A stretch of 64,000 nt of DNA from Leptospira stimsonii (GTDB taxonomy: Bacteria > Spirochaetota > Leptospiria > Leptospirales > Leptospiraceae): contig NZ_QHCT01000004.1 of assembly GCF_003545885.1 (NCBI RefSeq), positions 146,001 through 210,000 of the forward strand, written 5' to 3'. Positions 1 to 12,977 of this stretch are shown here, one piece after another. The translations under genes and the position numbers were made by a program. Under the pieces are notes generated by a model, which ran no database searches, was not told where the DNA came from, and saw only the letters and a list, made by a program, of their open reading frames with translations. Each line of letters begins with the position of its first letter. The stretch's first letter is position 1.

Positions 1-167
1 GTCATCTACATCATCACCATCACTTCCATTGTAAACAATGTGATCGTGTATTCGATATTGAAATCTGTCCGTTTCCTCTCGACAAAAGCCCTAAAGGATT
101 TACGGTGGACACCCATGAGATCATTCTCTATGGAACCTGTTCCGACTGCAATTCCAAGGTAAAATGA
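1..167 (+). CDS. Fur/PerR-family metalloregulator, C-terminal end (5' truncated by window)
   Basis: Reading in frame from base 3 gives the last 54 residues of a Fur-superfamily repressor. The window edge removes the winged-helix DNA-binding domain. What remains is the dimerisation and metal-binding domain. It starts with a His-rich stretch (HLHHHHFHC) that would hold the regulatory metal site. This is followed by two CxxC pairs (HCKQC near the start, CSDC near the end), the arrangement of the structural zinc site in Fur, Zur and PerR proteins. The stop codon (165-167) overlaps the ATG of the next gene in an ATGA, so the two are probably co-translated. Which metal or peroxide signal is sensed cannot be told from this fragment. 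Confidence 0.85.
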   Translation, partial: HLHHHHHFHCKQCDRVFDIEICPFPLDKSPKGFTVDTHEIILYGTCSDCNSKVK

Positions 168-1729
168 ATTCCGAATCAAAAGTAAAATTCAAAACTTTTT
201 GGATCTCCCTTCTTCTTCTTTTAGGATTCGTTTTTTTAGATAGAGTGATCTTTCCGATCGCGCTTTTTGAATTTCCGAACGAACTCGAATGGGATACTTC
301 TCCTTGGTACAACTTTCTTCACAAAAGAAGAAACATCCGTTTTGAGCCGAGCGAAAAGGGGATTTTGATCGCGGGAAGTAGCGTAGCGTTGTATTCTTCT
401 TATCCCGATGAGATTGCAGAAAAACTCAATTCTTCCAAGATCGATTCCTCGAACTTCCGCGCGGAATTCTACTCTCATCCCGCGATGTCCCCAACGGATT
501 TATATTATTACGCGGACGATATTCTCTCTAAAAATCCGGAGCTGGTGGTTTACGTTTTTAATCCCGCCGATTTACAATTAGATTATATTCAAAAAAATGA
601 ATCCGGTCTCGTAGGCTTTGACGAAAACGCAAGAATCAAAGACTACAAAGTTCGTCATCAGAATCGGTTTATTTTTCCGGGAGAATTTTTGGCGGATCAC
701 TGGAAAAGTTATTCCAAAGGAGATTTTTTTGCTCAACTCGCAAAAGCCGGAATTCTTCTCAATCGTTATCGAAGTTTTCTTTATGATCCTTGGATGGAAT
801 ACTTGGAACACCATACGAGGACGATGCGTTCGTATCACTATTATACCGGAGCGATGCCGAAGGAAGGGATCTTTCTTCGCGGTTGGACGCCTCCAAAGTT
901 TACGATCGAATGCGAACTCAAGGACGGAAAACTTTCGGAAGATATCTTCACACAAAAACCCGGCGTCCGCGTCTCAATCGAGGAGATCACAGAAAACGGA
1001 ATTCCCCTGAAATATCCCTTACTCGATGAAACCTTTGCAAAACCCGGTTGGAAACCTCTCCTTTTGGAATTCGAAGACGAGTTCGGAAAAAAACAGGAAT
1101 CCGTAACCCTACGATTCACCGTATCACCGACAACCAGTTCCGAAGAAGTCGACGCAAGAATTTTCGGAACCCCTGCCACGTATGGAATTCGCCTTCCGCA
1201 AAATTTCTGTAGAAGAGAAATCAGGACTGGAATCTCTTACGAAAGAATCCACGGCTTGGACGACGATCGAGTGGAGAATATGTCGGACGAAGAATATCTG
1301 AAAGATTACGAAAGACGTCTTTACTACAATCCGGAAAACGAAGGCGCCCTAAACCGACTCAAGAAAGTCCAAAGGAATAAAGAGATCCTCGGATCTTCTG
1401 AATTTTTTACCTGGTCCGAATTTACGTTTTTGGAAAAAGCGATCGCAAAGTTCAAAGCGAAGGGCAAAAAACTCGTAGTTATCAATTCACCCGAAAATCC
1501 GATCGAGAGTAAGTATTACAAAAATGGAAATTGGTATAGCGGTTATTTGAATTTTTTCGAATCTCAAAAAGATACGAACTTCGGATTTTACGATCTAAAA
1601 GATTCTATGCCTGACAAAAAATTCTTTCTAGATCCGCATCATTTGACTTACAACTCTGCGCATAAAAGTTCCGAATTGTATGCGGATGCGATCTTAGAAT
1701 TCCTCAAACCTTCCGAACGGAAAAAGTAG
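164..1729 (+). CDS. membrane-anchored SGNH-hydrolase-like protein
   Basis: A 521-residue protein with one N-terminal membrane segment (about residues 11-28) followed by a large extracytoplasmic part. Two motifs suggest an SGNH/AlgJ-type fold: GILIAGSS near residue 65 (block I, Gly-Ser) and FFLDPHHLT near residue 490 (block V, Asp-x-x-His). Such domains O-acetylate or deacetylate surface polysaccharides. It begins in an ATGA overlap with the Fur-family gene, and its TAG overlaps by one base the GTG start of the next membrane protein, so the three genes form one transcription unit. The following gene resembles glycopolymer-assembly proteins, which fits a role in surface carbohydrate. A leptospiral family of related proteins (DUF1574) may be its closest assignment. 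I cannot confirm catalytic activity from motifs alone. Confidence 0.6.
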   Translation: MNSESKVKFKTFWISLLLLLGFVFLDRVIFPIALFEFPNELEWDTSPWYNFLHKRRNIRFEPSEKGILIAGSSVALYSSYPDEIAEKLNSSKIDSSNFRAEFYSHPAMSPTDLYYYADDILSKNPELVVYVFNPADLQLDYIQKNESGLVGFDENARIKDYKVRHQNRFIFPGEFLADHWKSYSKGDFFAQLAKAGILLNRYRSFLYDPWMEYLEHHTRTMRSYHYYTGAMPKEGIFLRGWTPPKFTIECELKDGKLSEDIFTQKPGVRVSIEEITENGIPLKYPLLDETFAKPGWKPLLLEFEDEFGKKQESVTLRFTVSPTTSSEEVDARIFGTPATYGIRLPQNFCRREIRTGISYERIHGLDDDRVENMSDEEYLKDYERRLYYNPENEGALNRLKKVQRNKEILGSSEFFTWSEFTFLEKAIAKFKAKGKKLVVINSPENPIESKYYKNGNWYSGYLNFFESQKDTNFGFYDLKDSMPDKKFFLDPHHLTYNSAHKSSELYADAILEFLKPSERKK

Positions 1730-2973
1730 TGAATACAAATCTGAATTCGTTTTTTTTGCGGATTCGATCCTTATTTGAGAATCCGAAATTCATTCTCCCG
1801 TTATTTTTCATTCTCTATTTCAGCTCATCCCTCTTGATTTGGAGAAAATACGAATGGAATCCGAGCTCTCAGATCAACTTCGGGATCCAATTCGCAGTTC
1901 AGAATCCGGAACAAACACCGAAAGGAGCAGTCGTCTTTCAAAGTCAACCGGGAGATCTCGGGGCAGGATACGACGGACAAATCTTTTACTTTTATTCGAG
2001 AATGTTAAGCGAATTCAATTTGGAATGGCCGAAAGGTTTCGAAACGAATATTCGCGCTCCAAGAATCGGTTATCCTTTTTTGATTTCTCCCTTCGGTTGG
2101 TTCGGTCCCTGGGGAGCCGTTTTCGGAATGTTCTTCGTAAACTTGAGTCTGATTTTATCTTCATGGTTTTTACTCCGTGATCTCTGCGGGAAACAATATC
2201 GGATCGACTCCAGTTTGTATTTGTTTTCACCGTTTCTTTTGGGAAGTTATGCGCTCTTGGTAAGCGACGCGGTCCTTACAAGTCTCCTCGTCTTTGTGTA
2301 TTGGCTTTATAAAAAGGAAAAGTGGATTTTGTTTTCCTTTGTCGGCGCGTTTGCGATTCTCACAAAAGAACAGTCATTCTTCTTACTTTTTCCCTTGGGA
2401 CTTCAATGTTTATCGGAAAAAAAATGGAAAACTTCCCTTTGGGTTCTGTCCACGCTTGCACTCCCGGTCCTCTGGGGAATTTTTTTAAGAATTCAGATTC
2501 CGGAATGGACTCCGACTCGATTTACGGATTTCTTTGCTCCGTTAGACGGCTTTGTTGGATATTGGAAGGAAATCAACGACCCTTCACCGTTTTCCTTTTT
2601 AGAAGCTCCCGACTTTGAAACCAAACTCATCTTGTTTGGAAAAAAGTTTTCGCGAGTTCCACTTTTTCTTTTGTTTCTTTCGGGTTTTTTTGTTCTTATG
2701 AGCGGAGATTGGAGGAAGGCTCCGGGTAACCGGCTTTCTTTCTTTTTAGTGATGTTTTCGATCTTTTCCGCCGGTTATGTTCTTTATTGGTCTTCATACG
2801 AAAACGTTTCGAGAATGTTTACGGTCTCCATCGCTTTCTTAATCTTTTGGAAACTGGAAGACGAAACGATCCGCGATCGTTTCTATTGGCTCGTAACGGG
2901 AAGCATTCTATTTTTGTTTTTGTTTAAGCTGATTTTTATTTCCAAAACTCTCAATTACGAAGTTTGGAAATAA
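1729..2973 (+). CDS. multi-pass membrane protein, AZOBR_p60025-type glycopolymer assembly / GT-C-like
   Basis: A 414-residue integral membrane protein with about nine to ten hydrophobic segments. The first periplasmic loop carries GYDGQIFYFYSR and then RAPRIGYPFLISPFGW. This 'YDGQ...R..YP' pattern is typical of the AZOBR_p60025 family of cell-surface glycopolymer formation proteins, which look like GT-C polyprenyl-phosphate sugar transferases. It starts with GTG, sharing one base with the preceding stop (TAGTG), so translation is probably coupled to the SGNH-like gene. A GT-C-like protein next to an SGNH-like protein suggests a small surface-carbohydrate modification unit. The sugar and acceptor are unknown. 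Confidence 0.65.
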   Translation: MNTNLNSFFLRIRSLFENPKFILPLFFILYFSSSLLIWRKYEWNPSSQINFGIQFAVQNPEQTPKGAVVFQSQPGDLGAGYDGQIFYFYSRMLSEFNLEWPKGFETNIRAPRIGYPFLISPFGWFGPWGAVFGMFFVNLSLILSSWFLLRDLCGKQYRIDSSLYLFSPFLLGSYALLVSDAVLTSLLVFVYWLYKKEKWILFSFVGAFAILTKEQSFFLLFPLGLQCLSEKKWKTSLWVLSTLALPVLWGIFLRIQIPEWTPTRFTDFFAPLDGFVGYWKEINDPSPFSFLEAPDFETKLILFGKKFSRVPLFLLFLSGFFVLMSGDWRKAPGNRLSFFLVMFSIFSAGYVLYWSSYENVSRMFTVSIAFLIFWKLEDETIRDRFYWLVTGSILFLFLFKLIFISKTLNYEVWK

Positions 2974-3206
2974 TTTTAAAAACTCCGAAGGTATGTTTTT
3001 CGGAAATTTTTGGATCAAACGGTAAATACGAAATCTTTTTAGAAAGAAGATTTTTCCGACAAAGGAACGCTTTTGCAAAAAAGAATTGAAACGGACTTAA
3101 AGTCCGCATCAAAGATAATTACGGAGAATTCTAGTTTTACGCAGTCGTAAGTCTTACCAAGAAGAATTCGTTGTGTAGGAGCTCACACGACAGAGACACA
3201 CCGCTT

Positions 3207-3225
3207 GCGGCGCGTTCCACGCCGC
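3207..3225. terminator. GC-rich hairpin between convergent genes
   Basis: Six-base arms GCGGCG and CGCCGC with a 7-base loop sit just past the 3' end of the minus-strand HtrA-like gene and 230 bases past the plus-strand membrane-protein gene. A second short palindrome (CGGAC/GTCCG, 3092-3106) lies in the same convergent spacer. Neither has a clear U-tract, so a terminator role is inferred from position. The sequence just before it (TGTAGGAGCTCACAC, from 3174) resembles the short palindromes repeated elsewhere in the window. Confidence 0.35.
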
Positions 3226-3242
3226 GGAATCGGAGTTCCTTT

Positions 3243-4823
<1,581 letters not shown>

Positions 4824-4827
4824 GTTC

Positions 4828-6330
4828 TTATTCCAGGCCGTATGTCTTACGGATTTTTTCGTCCGCCTTTTCCGCTTCTTCTCGATTGAGAATCAAGGGA
4901 ACTTGAACGTCCAAAAACTTCAGTCGAAGATACTTTTCCTTTGATTCGCTCAAAATCTTTTTGAGGTCTTCCAATTGAGTCACTGGAATTCCGTTTACGG
5001 ATTCCAAAACCAAATTGACGAAGTAATCGGAGGAAGAATTGACCGGATGTGATAATTTTCTATACAGAACGACGTCCGTCTTTTTGGTTCTGTTGAGACC
5101 GTCCTCGATGAAATAAAAAAATCTGTATAAGAGTTGGCTTCCTCCGGAAGTGTTTCCACCTCGACTCCAACTCGTAATCAGATCTCGAGACATTTCCTGA
5201 AAAAGAAGTCCTCCGATCATCGAGAAATCATACGGTTTATCGTATTGATTTCTCATAAAGTCAAAGTCGGGCATACGAATCGCCGGAAAAGAAACGTTCA
5301 TTTCCTTTCCGTTTCTATAGAATTTGAAAGTAATCTTATCTCCCGCGTGTTTGTTGTCGACGATTTCGACAAAGTCCACTCGCGCGTCCCGGTCCTGCAT
5401 CACGGTACCGTTTTTACCGATCGGATTTCCGTCGATCTCCACGAGAAAGTCTCCTTCTTTCAGATACTTTTCTGCGGAGCCGTTTTTTAAAACCTTAGAA
5501 ACAAAAACTCCTTCCAAGGAATCCGGAATCCCCTTTGCCTTTCGCAAAGAAACGTTGAACGAATTGAGAGTTCGGACCCCGAGTTCCACATATCCGTCGT
5601 ATTTTCCGTCTTCGATATCGGTTAGGAAATGGCGTATAACGTTGGTTGGAATGAGGTAACCGATATTCTCACCCTTAGTCGCGACTTGGAAGGCGATCCC
5701 AACAACTTTGTCGTCTTGGATTGCAGGTCCTCCGGAGTTTCCCGGATTGATCGCCGCGTCGACTTGAAGAACCAAATGACTGTCCACCGCAGAATGAGAA
5801 TAAACGGATTGATCCTTTCTTGAAACGATTCCCCTCGTCACGGAAACCTTATTTCCACCGATCGGATAACCGACCACGATCAAGGGAGAATTGAGTTCTG
5901 GAATTTCTCCGAGTTGAAGATCTCTCGAGTCTTTATAGAATTCGGGACTTTCCGCTTCGAGAACCGCCAAATCACAGTCATGCGCGATATGGAGAATTTT
6001 CACTCCATACCATTCGGTTTGGTTGTATCTCTGAACCTGAACGAACTTTGCGTTCGAGATTACGTGCGCATTCGTGATGATTCTTTTATTCCCGATCAAA
6101 AAACCGGTTCCGGAGCTCGCGCGAACCGCGTCCGTTGTCCAAGGCGAAAACGGATTTACCGCTTGGGAATAAACTCGAATTTGTACGACCCCTTTACGGA
6201 GTTCGTCAAAGGGAAGAGGACCCTCGACCGCGTTTGTTTTCGTTTGAAAAAACAAAATCGCCGAAACAAGAAGAAGTTGGCGACTTCTCTTGACCCCAAT
6301 TCTTAAAAAACCGGATAGATTAGCCGTCAA
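4828..6330 (-). CDS. HtrA/Do-like periplasmic serine protease with PDZ domain
   Basis: A trypsin-like protease of the Deg/HtrA type. With the start used here the triad is His89 (ITNAHV), Asp120 (HDCDLAVL) and Ser199 (NPGNSGGP). A PDZ-like domain follows (VSKVLKNGSAEKYLKEGD region). The N-terminus KRSRQLLLVSAILFF...TNA is a signal peptide, placing the enzyme in the periplasm, where this family degrades or refolds damaged proteins. Start choice: the open frame begins at a TTG at 6342, but the TTG at 6330 lies 5 bases after GGAGGG and is the better initiation site (500 residues). It sits 38 bases after apt and directly before its catalytically dead paralogue. Confidence 0.85.
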   Translation of the reverse strand: MTANLSGFLRIGVKRSRQLLLVSAILFFQTKTNAVEGPLPFDELRKGVVQIRVYSQAVNPFSPWTTDAVRASSGTGFLIGNKRIITNAHVISNAKFVQVQRYNQTEWYGVKILHIAHDCDLAVLEAESPEFYKDSRDLQLGEIPELNSPLIVVGYPIGGNKVSVTRGIVSRKDQSVYSHSAVDSHLVLQVDAAINPGNSGGPAIQDDKVVGIAFQVATKGENIGYLIPTNVIRHFLTDIEDGKYDGYVELGVRTLNSFNVSLRKAKGIPDSLEGVFVSKVLKNGSAEKYLKEGDFLVEIDGNPIGKNGTVMQDRDARVDFVEIVDNKHAGDKITFKFYRNGKEMNVSFPAIRMPDFDFMRNQYDKPYDFSMIGGLLFQEMSRDLITSWSRGGNTSGGSQLLYRFFYFIEDGLNRTKKTDVVLYRKLSHPVNSSSDYFVNLVLESVNGIPVTQLEDLKKILSESKEKYLRLKFLDVQVPLILNREEAEKADEKIRKTYGLE

Positions 6331-6368
6331 TGGGCCCTCCAAAAAGAATATTCAAATTTTAGAATTTT

Positions 6369-6921
<553 letters not shown>

Positions 6922-6986
6922 ATTTTTAATTTACGGGTTCTATTCAAAAAACCGGAGACATTTCAAACAATTCTTTTTTATTCCCA

Positions 6987-7015
6987 AGAAAGAAAAGCCC
7001 GGCAAAACCGGGCTT
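6987..7015 (-). terminator. rho-independent terminator of htpX
   Basis: Perfect 8-bp stem AAGCCCGG/CCGGGCTT (6995-7002 with 7008-7015) and a 5-base loop, followed on the minus strand by a TTTTCTTTC tract. It lies 28 bases beyond the htpX stop codon and before apt, so it separates the two minus-strand units. The plus-strand side also has a short TTATTTT tract. Confidence 0.85.
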
Positions 7016-7042
7016 ATTTTGGAATTCAAAAAATTTTCGGAA

Positions 7043-7933
7043 TCAATATCCGGAATTTTTCAGAGCGGCGATTCTCGCTTCTAACGGTGGGTGAGTGGAA
7101 AAAAGAGCAAACCACTTACTGTGCCCCGAAATCTTCATAGTTGCAAGAGCTTCTCCGCCTCTCGGATCTTCCGGTGCTTCGAAAGTACGTTTTAATTTTT
7201 CAAGAGCGGCCACCATATTCTGACGTCCTGCGATCTTCGCGCCGCCCGCGTCCGCACGGTATTCTCTTGTTCTCGAAAAATACGCGACCACGATCGATCC
7301 GAGAATGCTGAACAGAATGCTCAACACTATGTTCGCAACCAGACGTACTGTATATTGCGCGTCTTCGTCCTTTACAAGAGTGCTCAATGCGTAACCTACG
7401 ATTCTCGAGAAGAATATTACGAATGCGTTAACTACTCCCTGCACAAGAGTCATAGTCACCATGTCTCCGTTCGCGACGTGTGCGAGTTCGTGAGCGAGAA
7501 CTCCTTCCACTTCGGAACTGTCCATCACTTGTAAGAGCCCGCTAGAAACGGCAACCAGAGAACTCGACTTGGAAGGTCCGGTCGCAAACGCGTTGACTTC
7601 GGGAGAATGATAAATTCCCACCTCGGGCATCGGAATATTCGCGGCTCTTGCGAGTCTTTCTACTTTGGAATACAATTCTCTTTCCACTCCGGTTGCGGAC
7701 TGACGGTTGATCACTTGGACGCCCATCATGGTCTTCGCCATGAACTTTGAGAGGAGGAGGGAAATAAAAGATCCGCCCATACCCCAGAGTAGGGCAAACA
7801 CCATCAAGGATCCGTAATTCAGTCCGTTTGCGTTGAGATACGGTCCAATTCCGAGCACGCTCGTTACGATCGAAATCGTAACCACAACCAAGATATTGGT
7901 CAGCAAAAACAACCCAATTCGTTTAAACCACAT
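7043..7933 (-). CDS. htpX: membrane zinc metalloprotease HtpX
   Basis: 296 residues, usual for HtpX. It is an inner-membrane zinc protease for quality control of membrane proteins under heat or envelope stress. Two N-terminal membrane segments (about 5-27 and 40-60) are followed by the cytoplasmic catalytic domain with HELAH (His148, Glu149, His152). The third ligand is expected in SRTREYRADAGGA (near residue 223), and two more membrane segments lie between (about 158-180 and 190-215). It is monocistronic: a terminator follows it and a 445-base spacer precedes it. I saw no heat-shock operator in that spacer. Confidence 0.95.
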   Translation of the reverse strand: MWFKRIGLFLLTNILVVVTISIVTSVLGIGPYLNANGLNYGSLMVFALLWGMGGSFISLLLSKFMAKTMMGVQVINRQSATGVERELYSKVERLARAANIPMPEVGIYHSPEVNAFATGPSKSSSLVAVSSGLLQVMDSSEVEGVLAHELAHVANGDMVTMTLVQGVVNAFVIFFSRIVGYALSTLVKDEDAQYTVRLVANIVLSILFSILGSIVVAYFSRTREYRADAGGAKIAGRQNMVAALEKLKRTFEAPEDPRGGEALATMKISGHSKWFALFSTHPPLEARIAALKNSGY

Positions 7934-8378
7934 TTTGGTTTCTCCTATTCATCTTCTTTTTATATACTATCAGTCGGTCTAAGAACGATTTCTATTTTTT
8001 CACGGGTCGCAGGTTTTGTAGATCGGATTTTCGTTCGATTCTTCTTTACCAGATTCAATTCGGAATTCTTCGCCCCTTCGTTTTTGTAAAGTCGCTCGAC
8101 GTCTCATAAAGACAATTTTGCGAGTTCGCAAATTAGACCGTTTCAAAGTGACTTTCGATCCCTTTGAAAAAGGTTCCGGAAGCAGGATTCTTTCTTTTTA
8201 ACAAAAAAACAAAAACCTTCTTCCGGAAAAGTTCCGATCCGTTTCGGTAAATCGGAAACTTCTTCTGATCCAAAATTCCCAGAGTGAACTTTCGTTAGTC
8301 GCAATTCCCGTAAAATTCTTCTTGGCGTTCGATTTTCCCGCGACGCGATTTTGGAACGCAAAACAAGGAGAATCGTTT
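7934..8378. other. spacer between htpX and the NCS2 permease gene
   Basis: 445 bases that must hold the htpX promoter (minus strand) and the end of the permease transcript. The only structure I see is an inverted repeat TTTGCGA-GT-TCGCAAA (8117-8132). It has TTTG/CAAA ends but 8 central bases, so it does not match the TTTG-N5-CAAA box described for leptospiral LexA. A 72-codon open frame on the minus strand (8143-8361) has no protein-like features. No RNA gene recognised. Confidence 0.4.
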
Positions 8379-9985
<1,607 letters not shown>

Positions 9986-9989
<4 letters not shown>

Positions 9990-10454
9990 TGTTTCGATTT
10001 ACTCCCAAAGTCCACTTGAATTACGTTGGACTTGTCGTCCTTCGTATCACCCTCTTTTTTCTCTGTTAAAACCGTCTTTTCGACCTGAGGGAAATGTTTT
10101 AGTTCTTCCGGTTCGGTCGTAAAAACTTTCATATTTGTTAGCGTTGTTTGCGTTTTATCAAAATAACGAAGGACGCAGTCCCAGGGAATAAACACTTCTT
10201 CCCAGTTGTATCCGAATTGAAGTTCCGCGTAGATCCATTCTTCCTGAAGATCGAGGTTTCGAACGCCGCCTTTGGGACTAAAGACAAGGACAATCCCGGA
10301 TTCTTTTTCGTCTCCGACTAATCCTCGTTTGCCGATCACGAGTTTGGGATGAGGAAGGGCGTGCAAAAAGAAAGTACCGAATCCGTCCCAGTAGAGATCG
10401 AACAGTTGTCGCTTGAACTTTCTGAGACTCAGAACTTCTTCTTTTAGATTTCCC

Positions 10455-10462
<8 letters not shown>
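9986..10462 (-). CDS. sspB: SspB-like ClpXP adaptor protein
   Basis: 158 residues resembling stringent starvation protein B, which tethers ssrA-tagged and other substrates to ClpXP. The core has the SspB pattern: FLHALPHPKLVIGKRG, then a strand pair GIVLVFSPKGGVRNLDL, then AELQFGYNWEEVFIPWDCVLRYF, which parallels the proteobacterial domain (hydrophobic strand, GG.RNL.L, FGG...VSVP..AVL.IY). A charged disordered tail ends in VIQVDFGSKSKQ, placed like the ClpX-binding XB tail. Start choice: a longer frame reaches 10588, but ATG at 10462 overlaps the stop of the upstream gene and gives the family-like N-terminus. The permease start overlaps its stop. Similarity is moderate, so the ClpX-adaptor role is an inference. 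Confidence 0.7.
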
Positions 10463-12353
<1,891 letters not shown>

Positions 12354-12501
12354 GTAGGAAATAAAATCCTCTTGTTCCTAAAAGTCCAATCTTTTTGAAA
12401 TAACGAACGCCGATTTTTGACCGATTCGAAAAATGTGTTGCAGAAATTCTTTTCTTGCCCCACTCCAATAGGAGAATAAATCGGTTTTAGATCGGTACAC
12501 T

Positions 12502-12972
12502 TTGAAAGAAATTATCATCAACCTCCAAGGGGATTTGGACTTTAAACTCGGAGAAGCCCTATTCTCCAAGTTGGAAGAACTTTCCGAAGCCCCAAGAAGA
12601 ATTTTACTGGACGCTTCCGGCTTGAACTCAGCGACCCTCGAAGGAGCCTCGATTTTAAACCGACTTCCGGAACGTTTTCCGGATTCTAAATTCGCCATTT
12701 GTACGGTTCAGGACGGAATCGATCTTTCTTCGGACGGCAAAACTTCCATTCCCGTTTTTCAAGACAGAGAATCGGCAAAGTCGCATCTTATAGCAAAGGA
12801 CGACGCTCAGGACCAAGGTTTTTCGGAAGGATCTCCGGTTCTGGTGAATTGTCCCATCTGCTTTCATCTTTTGAAAATTCAGAGCTCCGGGAACTACGCT
12901 TGTCCCGTTTGTAGCGCGAAATTCTTCGTCACGAAGGATTATAGAACCTCGGCTTTTGAAAGATTATTATAA
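12502..12972 (+). CDS. STAS-like domain plus C-terminal zinc ribbon
   Basis: 156 residues starting at a TTG (12502), since no in-frame ATG precedes the conserved beginning. The first 100 residues (IIINLQGDLDF...ILLDASGLNSATLEGASIL) look like a STAS/anti-sigma-antagonist fold. The usual phosphorylated Ser in the DxSG stretch is present only as part of LLDASGLNSATL. The C-terminus has two Cys pairs, CPIC (117-120) and CPVC (134-137), forming a zinc ribbon. This pairing is unusual and suggests a regulatory adaptor. It lies divergently from the sugar dehydratase gene (148-base spacer) and ends 5 bases from the convergent 709-residue gene. No partner kinase or sigma factor is adjacent. Confidence 0.6.
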   Translation: MKEIIINLQGDLDFKLGEALFSKLEELSEAPRRILLDASGLNSATLEGASILNRLPERFPDSKFAICTVQDGIDLSSDGKTSIPVFQDRESAKSHLIAKDDAQDQGFSEGSPVLVNCPICFHLLKIQSSGNYACPVCSAKFFVTKDYRTSAFERLL

Positions 12973-12977
12973 TATTC

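Noticed and set aside
8117..8132. Possible LexA box TTTG...CAAA upstream of htpX
   Set aside because: The central spacing is 8 bases, not 5 as in the described leptospiral LexA site, and htpX is not an SOS gene.
8143..8361. 72-codon minus-strand open frame before the permease gene
   Set aside because: Sequence is low in protein-like features and lies in a spacer; no ribosome-binding site seen.
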